From positions 1 through 45,686 of the forward strand of contig JAPKHC010000030.1 of the NCBI GenBank assembly GCA_026647215.1: a DNA stretch of 45,686 nucleotides, in the 5' to 3' direction. This document shows, piece by piece, positions 1-7,776 of the stretch (positions are counted from its first letter, which is position 1; the number at the start of each line of letters is the position of its first letter). Both the position numbers and the translations under genes were made by a program. This DNA is from F1-120-MAGs118 sp013360535 (GTDB lineage Bacteria > Planctomycetota > UBA1135 > GCA-002686595). The notes under the pieces were generated by a model, which saw only the letters and a program-made list of their open reading frames with translations, was not told where the DNA came from and searched no databases.

Positions 1-1428
1 ATCGCGCGCGGGCTGGTCGGCAGCGTCGGGCAGCTCGACCTCGGCGAGCGGCTGGTCGAAGGCGAGCTGCGGCGCGAGTTCGACGAGCTGCGCGCGCGCA
101 GCCAGCGCGACGAGGCCGAGGAGAACCAGCTGCGGTACCTCGCGCGCCAGCTCGTGCGCGACGACGAGCTGCGCGGGCGTTCCGGGATCGAGGGCTACTT
201 CCAGAACGAGCTCGCGGGCCGCAACGGATACCGCGAGGTGCGCGGGCTGCAGAACCAGCTCGAGGGTGTGTACCTGGTCGACGTCGCGCCCGTCGACGGG
301 CTCGACCTCGTGCTCACGCTCGACCTCGACCTGCAGCAGGCCGCGACCGCGTGCCTCGCGCAGCCCGAGGGCCCGCCGAACGTGCTCGCGCGCGACAGCG
401 CGTGGCTCGAACGACCGACGGGTGCGATCGTGCTCGCGCAGGTCGACGGCGACGTGCTCGCGGCCGCGTCGTTTCCCGATTTCCTGCGCGACGACGGCGA
501 TTCTCCGGCGATCCGCGACCTGCCGCTCGAGCGCACCCTGCGCATGGGCGCCTTCGAGCCTCCCGGCTCCAGTTTCAAGCCTTTCGTCGCGAGCTGGGCG
601 CTCTCGCAGCTGAGCCTCGACCCCGGCCTGACGACCCTGTGCGCCCCGCTGCCGTCGGGACGTGGCGCCGGTTATGTCGACGTGCGTTGCGCGCACACGG
701 TCGGGCACGGCCAGGTCGGCCTGCGCTATGCGATCCAGCACTCCTGCAACTCGTACTTCGCGCGGCTGGGCGAGCGCTTTGCGCCCGACGACTGGCGCGC
801 GATGGCGGCGGAGTTCGGCTTCGGCCAGCCGACCGGCGTGCGTTCGTTGGGAGCGCGCAGCGGCCTGAGCGAACACACGACGCCGCGGCTCTTCCAGCGC
901 GACCTGACGCAACACGAGAGCCGGCTCGCAGGCAACGGCCTCGCGGTCGTCGAGGCGACGCCGATGCAGATCGCGCGCGCGACGGCGGGTCTCGCGACGG
1001 GCCGCTTGCCGCAGATGCGGCTCGTGCGTTCGATCGGTGGCGTCGAGCAACCGCAGGCCGCGCGGCCGCTGTCGCTCGCTCCATCCGCGCTGAACTTCGT
1101 GCGCGACGCGATGGAAGCCGTCGCCAACGAGGGCGGCGGCTCGGGCCAGCCCGCGCTGAACGAGCGCGAACTGGGCTTCCGCATGGCGGCGAAGACAGGC
1201 TCGGGCGACATCGACACCGAGGTCGTCATCACGGCCGACGGCCGTCCGCGCGTGCGCAAGCACACCTGGCTGATCGGCTGGTTCCCGGCCGAGCGTCCGC
1301 GCTGGGTCGTGGTCGTGTTCTGCGAGAACACGCTGCAGACGGCGAGCAACAGCGCGATCTGGCTCGCGCGGCAGTTCCTGCGACGACCCGAAGTGCAGGC
1401 GCTCGTGCAAGCGGAGGCGCAACGCTGA
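1..1428 (+). CDS. mrdA: Penicillin-binding protein 2-type transpeptidase, 5'-truncated
   Basis: C-terminal 475 residues of a class B penicillin-binding protein that cross-links peptidoglycan in the periplasm during elongation. The frame is open from base 1, so the N-terminal membrane anchor lies outside the window. All three penicillin-binding motifs are visible. SxxK (SSFK) has its catalytic Ser at about residue 190 of the visible part. SxN (SCN) is near residue 248 and KTG (KTGSG) near residue 398. The piece before residue ~120 is the dimerisation/linker region. The gene overlaps rodA by ATGA, the usual PBP2-RodA pairing, which favours MrdA over FtsI. No oddities are seen apart from the window-edge truncation. 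The family call is firm; the PBP2 versus PBP3 choice rests on the rodA neighbour. Confidence 0.92.
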   Translation: MARGLVGSVGQLDLGERLVEGELRREFDELRARSQRDEAEENQLRYLARQLVRDDELRGRSGIEGYFQNELAGRNGYREVRGLQNQLEGVYLVDVAPVDGLDLVLTLDLDLQQAATACLAQPEGPPNVLARDSAWLERPTGAIVLAQVDGDVLAAASFPDFLRDDGDSPAIRDLPLERTLRMGAFEPPGSSFKPFVASWALSQLSLDPGLTTLCAPLPSGRGAGYVDVRCAHTVGHGQVGLRYAIQHSCNSYFARLGERFAPDDWRAMAAEFGFGQPTGVRSLGARSGLSEHTTPRLFQRDLTQHESRLAGNGLAVVEATPMQIARATAGLATGRLPQMRLVRSIGGVEQPQAARPLSLAPSALNFVRDAMEAVANEGGGSGQPALNERELGFRMAAKTGSGDIDTEVVITADGRPRVRKHTWLIGWFPAERPRWVVVVFCENTLQTASNSAIWLARQFLRRPEVQALVQAEAQR

Positions 1429-2618
1429 TGGCGGCGAACTCCAGCCAGCGCACGCCCGGCGGGCGCTTGTTCTCGTGGCGCCACGTCAACTGGATGCACG
1501 TCGACTGGCACGTGCTGTTGCTCGGCCTGTGCCTGCTCGGGCTCGGGCTCCTGTTCGTGTCGGCGATGGATGCGGCCGATCGCGAGCTCGGCCGCGACGG
1601 CGTCAACTTCGCGAGCCAGCTGCGCAAGGTGACGGTGACCTTGCCGTTCCTCGGGCTCGCGCTCCTGTTGCGGCCGCGCTGGCTGCGCAAGAACGCGAGC
1701 TGGGTGTACGGGCTGAGCCTCGTGTTCCTGCTGCTGGTCCCGATCTTTGGCGAGATGCGCAACAACGCGCGGCGCTGGATTCCGCTGCCCGGCGGCTTCG
1801 ACCTGCAGCCGAGCGAGCTCGCCAAGCTCGGCGTGATCGTGATGCTCGCACGCGTGCTGTACACGTCGCGGCTCTCGCGCTGGAGCGACTGGCTGCGCCC
1901 GGCGGCGGTCGCGCTCGTGCCGATGGCGCTCGTCGCGCTGCAGCCCGACCTCGGCACGGCGATGACGATCGTGCCGGTGACGCTGGGCATGCTGTACGTC
2001 GCGGGAGGTTCGGGCCGGCGCATCGCGGCGCTGGTCGGCAGTTGTGTGCTCGCGTTCACGCTCGCCTACCAGTTCGACCTGATCCGCGACTACCAGATGC
2101 GGCGCGTGCAGACGTGGGTCGACTCGATGGCGGCCGAGAGCCTGATCGCCGACCGCAACGGCACCGCCTTCCACACGTACCACGCACGCGTCGCGATCGG
2201 GAACGGCGGCTGGTTCGGGCGCGGGCTCGGCCGCGGCGTCGCCAACGAGGCGGCCGTGCTGCCCGAGCGCGACTGCGACTCGATTTTCGCCGTGATCGCC
2301 GAGGAGGCGGGGTTCGTCGGGACGGCGGGCCTGCTCGCGCTCTACGCCCTGATGATCGTGCTGCTCCTGAAGAGCGCCTCGGGCGTGCGCGAGCGCTTCT
2401 CGCGCCTCGTCGTCACCGGCCTCGCGCTGTACTTCGCCTCGCACTTCTTCGTCAACATCGGCGTCAACCTCGGCCTGATCCCGATGACCGGCCTGACCTT
2501 GCCGCTGTTCTCGACTGGCGGCTCGTCGATGTTCACGAGCTTCGTCGCGCTGGGTCTGGCGCTCGGCCTCGCCGCCCAGCGCGAGGCGGCGCTCGATGGC
2601 GACGCCTTCCGCGAGTGA
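1428..2618 (+). CDS. rodA: RodA peptidoglycan glycosyltransferase (SEDS family)
   Basis: 396-residue integral membrane SEDS protein that polymerises lipid II glycan strands as partner of PBP2 in the elongasome. Multiple hydrophobic segments run through the protein, starting near residue 28. SEDS-type signatures include the LQPDLGTA motif (around residue 168), a loop containing RWIPLPGGFDLQPSELAK, and a C-terminal MTGLTLPLFSTGGSSM segment. The ATG lies inside the upstream stop codon (ATGA), which sets the start and implies translational coupling. Length is normal for RodA. The 168 bp after the stop carry a good promoter for the next operon, so the rod genes and BMC genes are probably separate transcription units. 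Confidence 0.94.
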   Translation: MAANSSQRTPGGRLFSWRHVNWMHVDWHVLLLGLCLLGLGLLFVSAMDAADRELGRDGVNFASQLRKVTVTLPFLGLALLLRPRWLRKNASWVYGLSLVFLLLVPIFGEMRNNARRWIPLPGGFDLQPSELAKLGVIVMLARVLYTSRLSRWSDWLRPAAVALVPMALVALQPDLGTAMTIVPVTLGMLYVAGGSGRRIAALVGSCVLAFTLAYQFDLIRDYQMRRVQTWVDSMAAESLIADRNGTAFHTYHARVAIGNGGWFGRGLGRGVANEAAVLPERDCDSIFAVIAEEAGFVGTAGLLALYALMIVLLLKSASGVRERFSRLVVTGLALYFASHFFVNIGVNLGLIPMTGLTLPLFSTGGSSMFTSFVALGLALGLAAQREAALDGDAFRE

Positions 2619-2679
2619 GGGATCGCCGTGGCAAGCGCCCCACAAGCTCCGTCCAACGTTCCGGCATCGTCGCGAGCGA

Positions 2680-2708
2680 TTGCGGAGCCCGCTCGCGCTC
2701 CCTAGACT
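2680..2708 (+). promoter_or_regulatory. Predicted sigma-70-type promoter of the BMC operon
   Basis: TTGCGG at 2680-2685 and TAGACT at 2703-2708 are separated by exactly 17 bp, in the 168-bp gap between rodA and the first BMC gene. Transcription would start near 2715, giving a leader of about 70 nt. A similar TAGAAT -10 element occurs before the lipoprotein gene at 23014. The call rests on sequence match only. Confidence 0.55.
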
Positions 2709-2786
2709 CGCGCGCTCGCCGGGTCCAACCCCATCCGCCTGCGGCCACTCCACCCCGGCCGCACCCGGCGCCCAGAGGCAAGCCAC

Positions 2787-3101
2787 ATGGAATACAACGC
2801 GATCGGCATGGTCGAGACCAAGGGCCTGATCGGTGCGATCGAGGCCGGTGACGCGATGGTCAAGGCCGCGGAAGTCGCCCTGTTCGGCAAGGTCAACGTG
2901 ACCGCCGGGCTCAACACGATGTTCGTCTCGGGCGAGGTCGGTGCGGTCAAGGCCGCGACCGACGCCGGTGCCGCCGCGGCCCGCCGCGTGGGCGAGCTCG
3001 TCAGCGTGCACGTCATCCCGCGCCCGCACGAGCAGCTGTGGAAGATCCTCCCCGAGCTCAAGCCCGTGAAGAAGGGCGCCTGGGACGGCAAGGCAGATTG
3101 A
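2787..3101 (+). CDS. BMC-H hexameric microcompartment shell protein (first copy)
   Basis: 104-residue single Pfam00936-type BMC domain that forms hexameric tiles of a protein-shelled metabolic compartment. The N-terminal strand and helix read GMVETKGLIGAIEAGDAM, followed by a SGEVGAVKAATDAG core and the HVIPRPHEQL C-terminal stretch typical of PduA/CcmK-like proteins. The pore-loop segment (KVNVTAG region, residues about 36-42) differs from the KSGGG loop of the second BMC-H at 5127. The two hexamers may therefore have pores of different character. First gene of a same-strand operon running to 9676. Family assignment is secure; which metabolites cross the pore cannot be read from sequence. 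Confidence 0.96.
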   Translation: MEYNAIGMVETKGLIGAIEAGDAMVKAAEVALFGKVNVTAGLNTMFVSGEVGAVKAATDAGAAAARRVGELVSVHVIPRPHEQLWKILPELKPVKKGAWDGKAD

Positions 3102-3159
3102 GCAGCTCCCGGGTGTCGTTGGACGCCCGGAAACTGCCTGATTTCTCGAGGTCCACGCC

Positions 3160-5076
3160 GTGACCCAGCTCGACCCTGACCTGCTCGCCCTGCAGGAAGT
3201 GCGGGACTACTCCGAGCGCGCCTGGCGCGCTTGCGAGGCCGTGCATTCGTTCTCGCAGGAGCAGGTCGACGCGTTGTGCAAGTCGATGGCCGAGGCCGGC
3301 GCGCGCGCGGCCTACGACCTCGCCAAGCTCGCGGTCGAAGAAACAGGCATCGGGCGCGTCCACTACAAGGTGCTCAAGAACCTGTTCGGTTCCGAGGGCA
3401 CGTGGGCCTCGATCAAGGACCTCAAGACGGTCGGGATCGTCTCGCGCGACGAGGCGCGGGGCCTGATCGAGGTCGCCACGCCCGTCGGCGTCGTCGCGGG
3501 CATCATCCCGACCACGAACCCGACTTCGACGGCGCTCTTCAAGTCGATGATCTCGGTCAAGGGCCGCAACGCGATCGTGATCAGCCCGCACCCGCGCGCC
3601 AAGAAGTGCATCGGCGCCACGGCGGAGGTGCTGCGCAACGCGATCGCGCGCGCGGGCGGGCCGCCGGACCTCGTGCTCTCGCTCACCAACCCGACGATCG
3701 AGTCGACCGGTGCGCTGATGAAGCACCGCCGCGTGTCGGTGATCCTCGCGACCGGTGGCACGGGCCTCGTGCGCGCGGCGTACTCGTCGGGCAAGCCGGC
3801 GTACGGTGTCGGCCCCGGCAACGTGCCTTGTTACATCGACCGCTCGGCGGATGTCGCCGCGGCCGCGCGGGGCATCGTGCAGAGCCAGAGCTTCGACAAC
3901 GGCACGTTCTGCTGCTCGGAACAGGGCCTCGTGATCGACCGCCCGATCCACGACGCGCTGATCGCGGAACTGCAGCGCAACGGCGCGCACGTGTGCGACG
4001 AGGCGCAGACCAAGCTGCTCGCGAAGCTCTGCAACAAGGGCGGGCACATGAACCCCGACGTCGTCGGGCAGGATCCGGCGAAGCTCGCGGAGTGGGCCGG
4101 GTTCCAGGTGCCGCGCGACACGACGGTGCTGCTCGCCTACCAAGGCGGCGTCGGCAAGGAGTGGCCGCTGTCGATCGAGATCCTCGCGCCGGTGCTCTCG
4201 ATGCACGTCGTCGACGGCTGGCAGCAGGGCTGCAAGATCTCGATGGACATGCTGCACTTCGACGGCCTCGGCCACACCTGCGCGGTGTGGGCGCGCGACG
4301 AGCGTGTGCTCGAGAGCTGGTACCTCGAGAAGCCCGCGAGCCGCATCATCGTCAACGGGCCCTCGTCGCAGGGTGCGGTCGGCTACAGCACGAACCTCGT
4401 GCCGTCGGTGAGCCTCGGCTGCGGCCCGCAGGCGGGCAACATCACAAGCGACAACATCAGCGCGCGCCACCTCGTCAACCTGAAGCGGGTCGCGTTCCCG
4501 CGGCGCGACTGGGAAGAGGCGCAACGCCGGGACCACGCGCGCGCCGCCGGTTCCAGCGGCGATTCGAACCCGCGGGGCTCGCTGCTCCACGCTCCGGCGC
4601 CTTCTTCGCGGACGAGCGAGACACCGCAGGAATCCTCGACGCCCTCGAGCAACTGGACCGGCAACCCGGTCTTCCGTCCGCAGGCCGAAGCGCGGCCCGC
4701 GCCGCGGCCCGTCGCTCCGCCGCCGCCCGCTCCGTCGGCGACGCTCAGTGGGGGAGCCGCGCGCCCCGCTGCGCCGTCTGCGCCCGCGGCTCCCGTCGGA
4801 CGCGCTCCGACGTTCACGACGCAGAAGGTGCAGGCCGCCGCGAAGTCGCCCGCGGGGTACGCGCCTTCGAGCGCGCCCGCTGCGCCCAGTGCCAGTGCGC
4901 CCGTCGCGAGCGCGCCGACCTTCACCGCGCCGCGCGGCGGCTCGCACGTCGTCGGTGGTTCGCTCTCGCCGGCCGAGATCCAGAAGCTCATGGAGCACGC
5001 GGGCGCCGGTTGCCCGCTCGGCCCCTGCAAGGGCTGCGCTCACCAGAATGTCGCCACCGGCGCGTGCACCGCGTGA
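3160..5076 (+). CDS. CoA-acylating-type aldehyde dehydrogenase with long disordered, Cys-ending C-terminal tail
   Basis: 638-residue protein whose first ~455 residues match the PduP/EutE/AdhE-N aldehyde dehydrogenase family, which converts an aldehyde plus CoA and NAD+ into acyl-CoA. Seen: IIPTTNPTSTALFKSM, GVGPGNVP, and the active-site segment FDNGTFCCSEQ with tandem Cys251-Cys252. The first of these aligns with the catalytic Cys. Family members are usually ~460-500 residues. Here a Pro/Ala/Ser-rich linker (about 475-595) follows and ends in a short helix-forming stretch (SPAEIQKLMEHAG). A four-cysteine motif closes the protein (C-x4-C-x2-C-x8-C). The helix resembles an encapsulation peptide. 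The Cys cluster suggests metal binding, but that is inference. The GTG start at 3160 is the first in frame and fits the family N-terminus. This is the presumed main cargo enzyme of the BMC. Confidence 0.93.
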   Translation: MTQLDPDLLALQEVRDYSERAWRACEAVHSFSQEQVDALCKSMAEAGARAAYDLAKLAVEETGIGRVHYKVLKNLFGSEGTWASIKDLKTVGIVSRDEARGLIEVATPVGVVAGIIPTTNPTSTALFKSMISVKGRNAIVISPHPRAKKCIGATAEVLRNAIARAGGPPDLVLSLTNPTIESTGALMKHRRVSVILATGGTGLVRAAYSSGKPAYGVGPGNVPCYIDRSADVAAAARGIVQSQSFDNGTFCCSEQGLVIDRPIHDALIAELQRNGAHVCDEAQTKLLAKLCNKGGHMNPDVVGQDPAKLAEWAGFQVPRDTTVLLAYQGGVGKEWPLSIEILAPVLSMHVVDGWQQGCKISMDMLHFDGLGHTCAVWARDERVLESWYLEKPASRIIVNGPSSQGAVGYSTNLVPSVSLGCGPQAGNITSDNISARHLVNLKRVAFPRRDWEEAQRRDHARAAGSSGDSNPRGSLLHAPAPSSRTSETPQESSTPSSNWTGNPVFRPQAEARPAPRPVAPPPPAPSATLSGGAARPAAPSAPAAPVGRAPTFTTQKVQAAAKSPAGYAPSSAPAAPSASAPVASAPTFTAPRGGSHVVGGSLSPAEIQKLMEHAGAGCPLGPCKGCAHQNVATGACTA

Positions 5077-5126
5077 TGGCCGACCTCGGAACTCCCTCTC
5101 CCTCTCTCACGAACTCCTGATTCCCC

Positions 5127-5429
5127 ATGGCAACTGAAAACCTCGTCGCCCTCGGCATGATCGAGACCAAGGGCCTGGTCGGCGCGATCGAAGCGGCGGA
5201 TGCGATGTGCAAGGCCGCGAAGGTCACGCTGCTCGGCCGTTACGAGAAGTCGGGCGGCGGCCTCGTGACCGTGATGGTGCGCGGCGAAGTCGGCGCGGTG
5301 AAGGCCGCGGTCGAGGCCGGTGCCGCCGGTGCGCGACGCGTCGGCGAGCTCGTCGGCACGCACGTCATCCCGCGTCCGGCGATCGACCTCGCGGACTTCC
5401 TCCCGGCGACGGAAGAGAAGAAGAAGTGA
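5127..5429 (+). CDS. BMC-H hexameric microcompartment shell protein (second copy)
   Basis: 100-residue single-domain BMC shell protein, paralogous to the one at 2787. It begins with LGMIETKGLVGAIEAADAM and continues with the pore-loop segment EKSGGGLVTVMVRGEVGAVK, close to canonical PduA/CcmK loops. The C-terminus ends in Lys/Glu-rich residues (EEKKK). It is expected to build the flat hexagonal facets. It lies 50 bp after the aldehyde dehydrogenase and 35 bp before the next shell gene. Family call is secure. Confidence 0.96.
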   Translation: MATENLVALGMIETKGLVGAIEAADAMCKAAKVTLLGRYEKSGGGLVTVMVRGEVGAVKAAVEAGAAGARRVGELVGTHVIPRPAIDLADFLPATEEKKK

Positions 5430-5464
5430 GCCGCGTGTCGCGCGTCTCGCGCGACATCTAGCCC

Positions 5465-6115
5465 ATGCCCCCGCGGTCCACACCGCCCCTCGAGCTGCGC
5501 GGCGCGCTCGTCATCGACCACATGCAGCCGCAGTTCGCCGCGACCGTCGCGGCGTCGAGCGACGGCTATTTCCCGGTCGTCGGCGAGAGCGCGTTCTGGC
5601 TGGAAGCGCGGCCGGGCATCGTGATCAACCGCCTGATGGACGTGGCGCTCAAGCGCTGCCGCGTCACGCCGGGAGCGCTGGTCACCGAGCGCAGCTACGG
5701 CACGCTCGAGGTGCACGGTCCCGATCAGGGACAGGTGCGTGAGGCGGGGCGGCTGATCCTCGAGGCGGCGGGAGCCGGCTTCGAGGACGGGCTCAAGCCC
5801 AACCTGCTCACCGACGAGATCATCCGGCAGGTCGACAGCCACCACGCGATGCTGATCAACCGCACGCGCAGCGGGATGCTGCTGCTCGCGCACGACACGC
5901 TCTACACGCTCGAGGTCAACCCGGCGGTGTGGGTGCTGCTCGCGGCCAACGAGGCCGAAAAGGCGGCGCCGATCCGCATCGTCGGACTCGGTGCGCACGG
6001 CGCGGTCGGTCGCTTGCGCCTCGCGGGAACGGATGCGGAGATCGAGGCAGCCGTCGCGGCGGTGCACCGCGCGCTGGGTTCGGTCCGCGGTCGCGACAAC
6101 ACGGGGGTCGACTGA
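5465..6115 (+). CDS. Divergent tandem BMC-domain shell protein (BMC-T-like)
   Basis: 216-residue protein with two BMC-like halves. The first (about residues 15-100) contains INRLMDVALKRCRVTPGALV followed by ERSYGTLEVHG. The second (about 120-205) contains LYTLEVNPAVWVLLAANEAE and VGRLRLAGTDAEIEAAVAAV. Order and spacing differ from a simple BMC repeat and look permuted. Proteins of this length form trimeric pseudohexamers in known shells, and that role is inferred here. It matches a family I recall from other BMC loci, but I cannot name the subtype. The stop overlaps the ATG of the next gene (TGATG), so the two are probably co-translated. ATG start at 5465. Confidence 0.72.
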   Translation: MPPRSTPPLELRGALVIDHMQPQFAATVAASSDGYFPVVGESAFWLEARPGIVINRLMDVALKRCRVTPGALVTERSYGTLEVHGPDQGQVREAGRLILEAAGAGFEDGLKPNLLTDEIIRQVDSHHAMLINRTRSGMLLLAHDTLYTLEVNPAVWVLLAANEAEKAAPIRIVGLGAHGAVGRLRLAGTDAEIEAAVAAVHRALGSVRGRDNTGVD

Positions 6116-6468
6116 TGTTCCTCGGTCGTGTGGTCGGCGAGGTGTGGGCGACGCGCAAGGCGGCGGATCTCGAGGGCAAGCGCCTGCTCGTGATCCAGGC
6201 GCTCGACGAGCGCCGCGAGCCCGGTGCGCCCAAGGTCACTCCGGTGATCGCCGCGGATCCGCTCGGCGCCGCCTTCGGGCAGCGCGTGATCGTCGCCTTC
6301 GGCAAGGCCGCGCGCGTGGCGTGTGGCGGCGATGGCGAGTACGCGTTCGAGGCCGCGGTGGTGGGCATCGTCGACGAGCTCGATGCGCCGCTCGCGCCCG
6401 CGGACTGGATGGACAACCCCGGCGGTGGCGAGCCGCCCGCGCGCGAGTCGCGCAAGAAGGGGAGCTAG
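6115..6468 (+). CDS. BMC-P pentameric vertex protein (EutN/CcmL family), copy 1
   Basis: 117-residue EutN/CcmL-type protein expected to form pentamers capping the shell vertices. Family features seen: N-terminal MFLGRVVGEVWATRK, LLVIQAL, IAADPLGAAFGQRVIVAFGKAAR, and AAVVGIVDEL near the end. The C-terminal ~25 residues are a charged, Pro/Gly-rich tail not needed for the fold. The ATG at 6115 shares its first base with the upstream stop. A second BMC-P follows after 2 bp. Confident family call. Confidence 0.95.
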   Translation: MFLGRVVGEVWATRKAADLEGKRLLVIQALDERREPGAPKVTPVIAADPLGAAFGQRVIVAFGKAARVACGGDGEYAFEAAVVGIVDELDAPLAPADWMDNPGGGEPPARESRKKGS

Positions 6469-6470
6469 CG

Positions 6471-6827
6471 ATGCTGCTTGGAACCGTCGTCGGCCACGTG
6501 TGGTCGTCGGTCAAGGATCCGACGCTCACGGGCTGTCGTTTCCTCGTGATCCAGCCCTACACCACCGACGGCAAGCCGAGCGCGGAGACGCTGATCGCGG
6601 TCGACCCGCTCGGCGCCGGCATCGGCGAGCGTGTGCTGGTCGTCTTCGGCCGCGCGGCGCGCCACGTGATCGGCAAGGGCCACGACATCGGCTTCCAGAC
6701 TGCCGTCGCCGCGATCATCGACTCGATGGAGCTCGCCGACGGCCGGCGCGTCGGCCCGACCGCTGCTCACGACCAACCTGCCGCCCACGAGGCCTCCAAC
6801 GGGCGCGATGCGAGGAACAAGCGATGA
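6471..6827 (+). CDS. BMC-P pentameric vertex protein (EutN/CcmL family), copy 2
   Basis: 118-residue paralogue of the preceding gene. Seen: MLLGTVVGHVWSSVKDPTL, RFLVIQPYTTDGKP, AVDPLGAGIGERVLVVFGRAAR and VAAIIDSM. Like copy 1 it ends in a hydrophilic tail (residues ~90-118). Two BMC-P genes in one operon suggest mixed or alternative vertices. The TGA overlaps the ATG of the following BMC-T (ATGA). Start at 6471 is supported by the alignable family N-terminus and the 2-bp gap. Confidence 0.95.
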   Translation: MLLGTVVGHVWSSVKDPTLTGCRFLVIQPYTTDGKPSAETLIAVDPLGAGIGERVLVVFGRAARHVIGKGHDIGFQTAVAAIIDSMELADGRRVGPTAAHDQPAAHEASNGRDARNKR

Positions 6828-7420
6828 ACCGCAATGACCTGAACCCCGAGCTGCGCGAGGACGCGAAGCTCGAGCCCACGATCGGCCTGCTCGAGCTCTC
6901 GAGCGTCGCGCGTGGCGTCGAGGTGGCCGACAGCGTGCTCAAGGAAGCCGCGGTCGAGCTGCTGTTCGCGACGCCGGTGCAGCCGGGCAAGTACGTGCTG
7001 CTGTTCACGGGCTCCGTGCAGGACGTGCGCTCGGCCGCGCGCCGCGGTGCGGAGCTCGCGGGCACGGACCTCGTCGACCAGCTCGTGATCCCGCAGGTGC
7101 ACGAGCAGGTCGTGCCGATGCTGCGCCGCAAGGGCGGGCGCATCTCGGGCCAGCTCGATGCGCTGGGCGTGATCGAGACCACGACCGTCGCGAGCTCGAT
7201 CGTCGCCGCCGACGCGGCGCTCAAGACCGCCAGCGTCGACCTGCTCGACCTGCGCATCGCCAACGGCCTCGGCGGCAAGAGCTTCTTCGTGCTCACGGGC
7301 TCGCTCAGCGACGTGCGCTCGTCGGTGACCTCCGGCGCGAGCCTCGCGGGTTCCCGCGGCCAGCTCGCGCGCGAGGTCGTGATCGCGCGCCCGCACCCCG
7401 AACTGTCGCAGCACCTCTAG
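6824..7420 (+). CDS. BMC-T tandem-domain shell protein
   Basis: 198-residue protein with two direct BMC domains. Domain 1 (about residues 18-85) reads IGLLELSSVARGVEVADSVL and FTGSVQDVRSAARRGAELAG. Domain 2 (about 112-180) reads LGVIETTTVASSIVAADAAL and LTGSLSDVRSSVTSGASLAG. This is the canonical non-permuted BMC-T layout (PduT/EtuB-like) that forms trimeric pseudohexamers. No cysteine is present, so a PduT-style pore iron-sulfur cluster is not expected. ATG overlaps the upstream stop. With the genes above, the operon has two H, two T-type and two P shell subunits, enough for a complete shell. Confidence 0.93.
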   Translation: MNRNDLNPELREDAKLEPTIGLLELSSVARGVEVADSVLKEAAVELLFATPVQPGKYVLLFTGSVQDVRSAARRGAELAGTDLVDQLVIPQVHEQVVPMLRRKGGRISGQLDALGVIETTTVASSIVAADAALKTASVDLLDLRIANGLGGKSFFVLTGSLSDVRSSVTSGASLAGSRGQLAREVVIARPHPELSQHL

Positions 7421-7428
7421 TCGATCCC

Positions 7429-7773
7429 GTGGCAGGCAAGCGGCTCTACACCGAGGCGGATGTCCGCGCGCTCGCGCGTGGCGCTCGCCTCGTGCTCGGG
7501 CCCGACACGCTCGCGACGCCCTCGGCGCTCGACGCTGCCTTCGAACTGGGGATCACCGTCGTGCGCGGCGACGCGGGCGCGAATTTCGCCGGAAATCCCG
7601 GTGTTTCCGGCGCTGGGTCCTGCGGCTGCGGCGGGGCCTGTGGCGGCGGATCCGGCGGCGGCTGCACGTGGTCGAAGATGCTCTCGAGCGACGCGACCTA
7701 CGTCGTAGTCGTCTCGAACGGCAAGGCCAGCGTCGCCCGCATGACTCCTTCGGGCCCCGTGCCCTTCGCGTGA
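7429..7773 (+). CDS. Small BMC accessory protein: EutQ/EutT-like N-terminal segment plus Cys/Gly-rich loop
   Basis: 114 residues. Residues ~5-45 (LYTEADVRALARGARLVLGP then TLATPSALDAAFELGITVV) resemble the short N-terminal segment of EutQ and EutT: a T-x-x-D-(V/I)-R motif, then I/L-x-TP-x-A and a strand. The next gene shares it. Residues ~60-80 form a Gly-rich loop with five cysteines (CGCGGACGGGSGGGC), which could bind a metal or Fe-S cluster; this is inference. The last ~35 residues are strand-like (YVVVVSNGKASVARM). GTG start 9 bp after the BMC-T stop; the next ATG is 4 bp after its own stop. No known function. Confidence 0.75.
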   Translation: MAGKRLYTEADVRALARGARLVLGPDTLATPSALDAAFELGITVVRGDAGANFAGNPGVSGAGSCGCGGACGGGSGGGCTWSKMLSSDATYVVVVSNGKASVARMTPSGPVPFA

Positions 7774-7776
7774 ACC

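Noticed and set aside
1505..1522. Sigma-54-like word CTGGCACG...TTGCT inside rodA
   Set aside because: The spacing between GG and GC is 11 bp instead of 10, and it lies within the coding sequence just after the start of rodA.
726..3029. 767-codon antisense frame over the PBP2-rodA-BMC-H region
   Set aside because: Low-complexity charged translation and no family motif. It is a shadow of rodA and the genes beside it.
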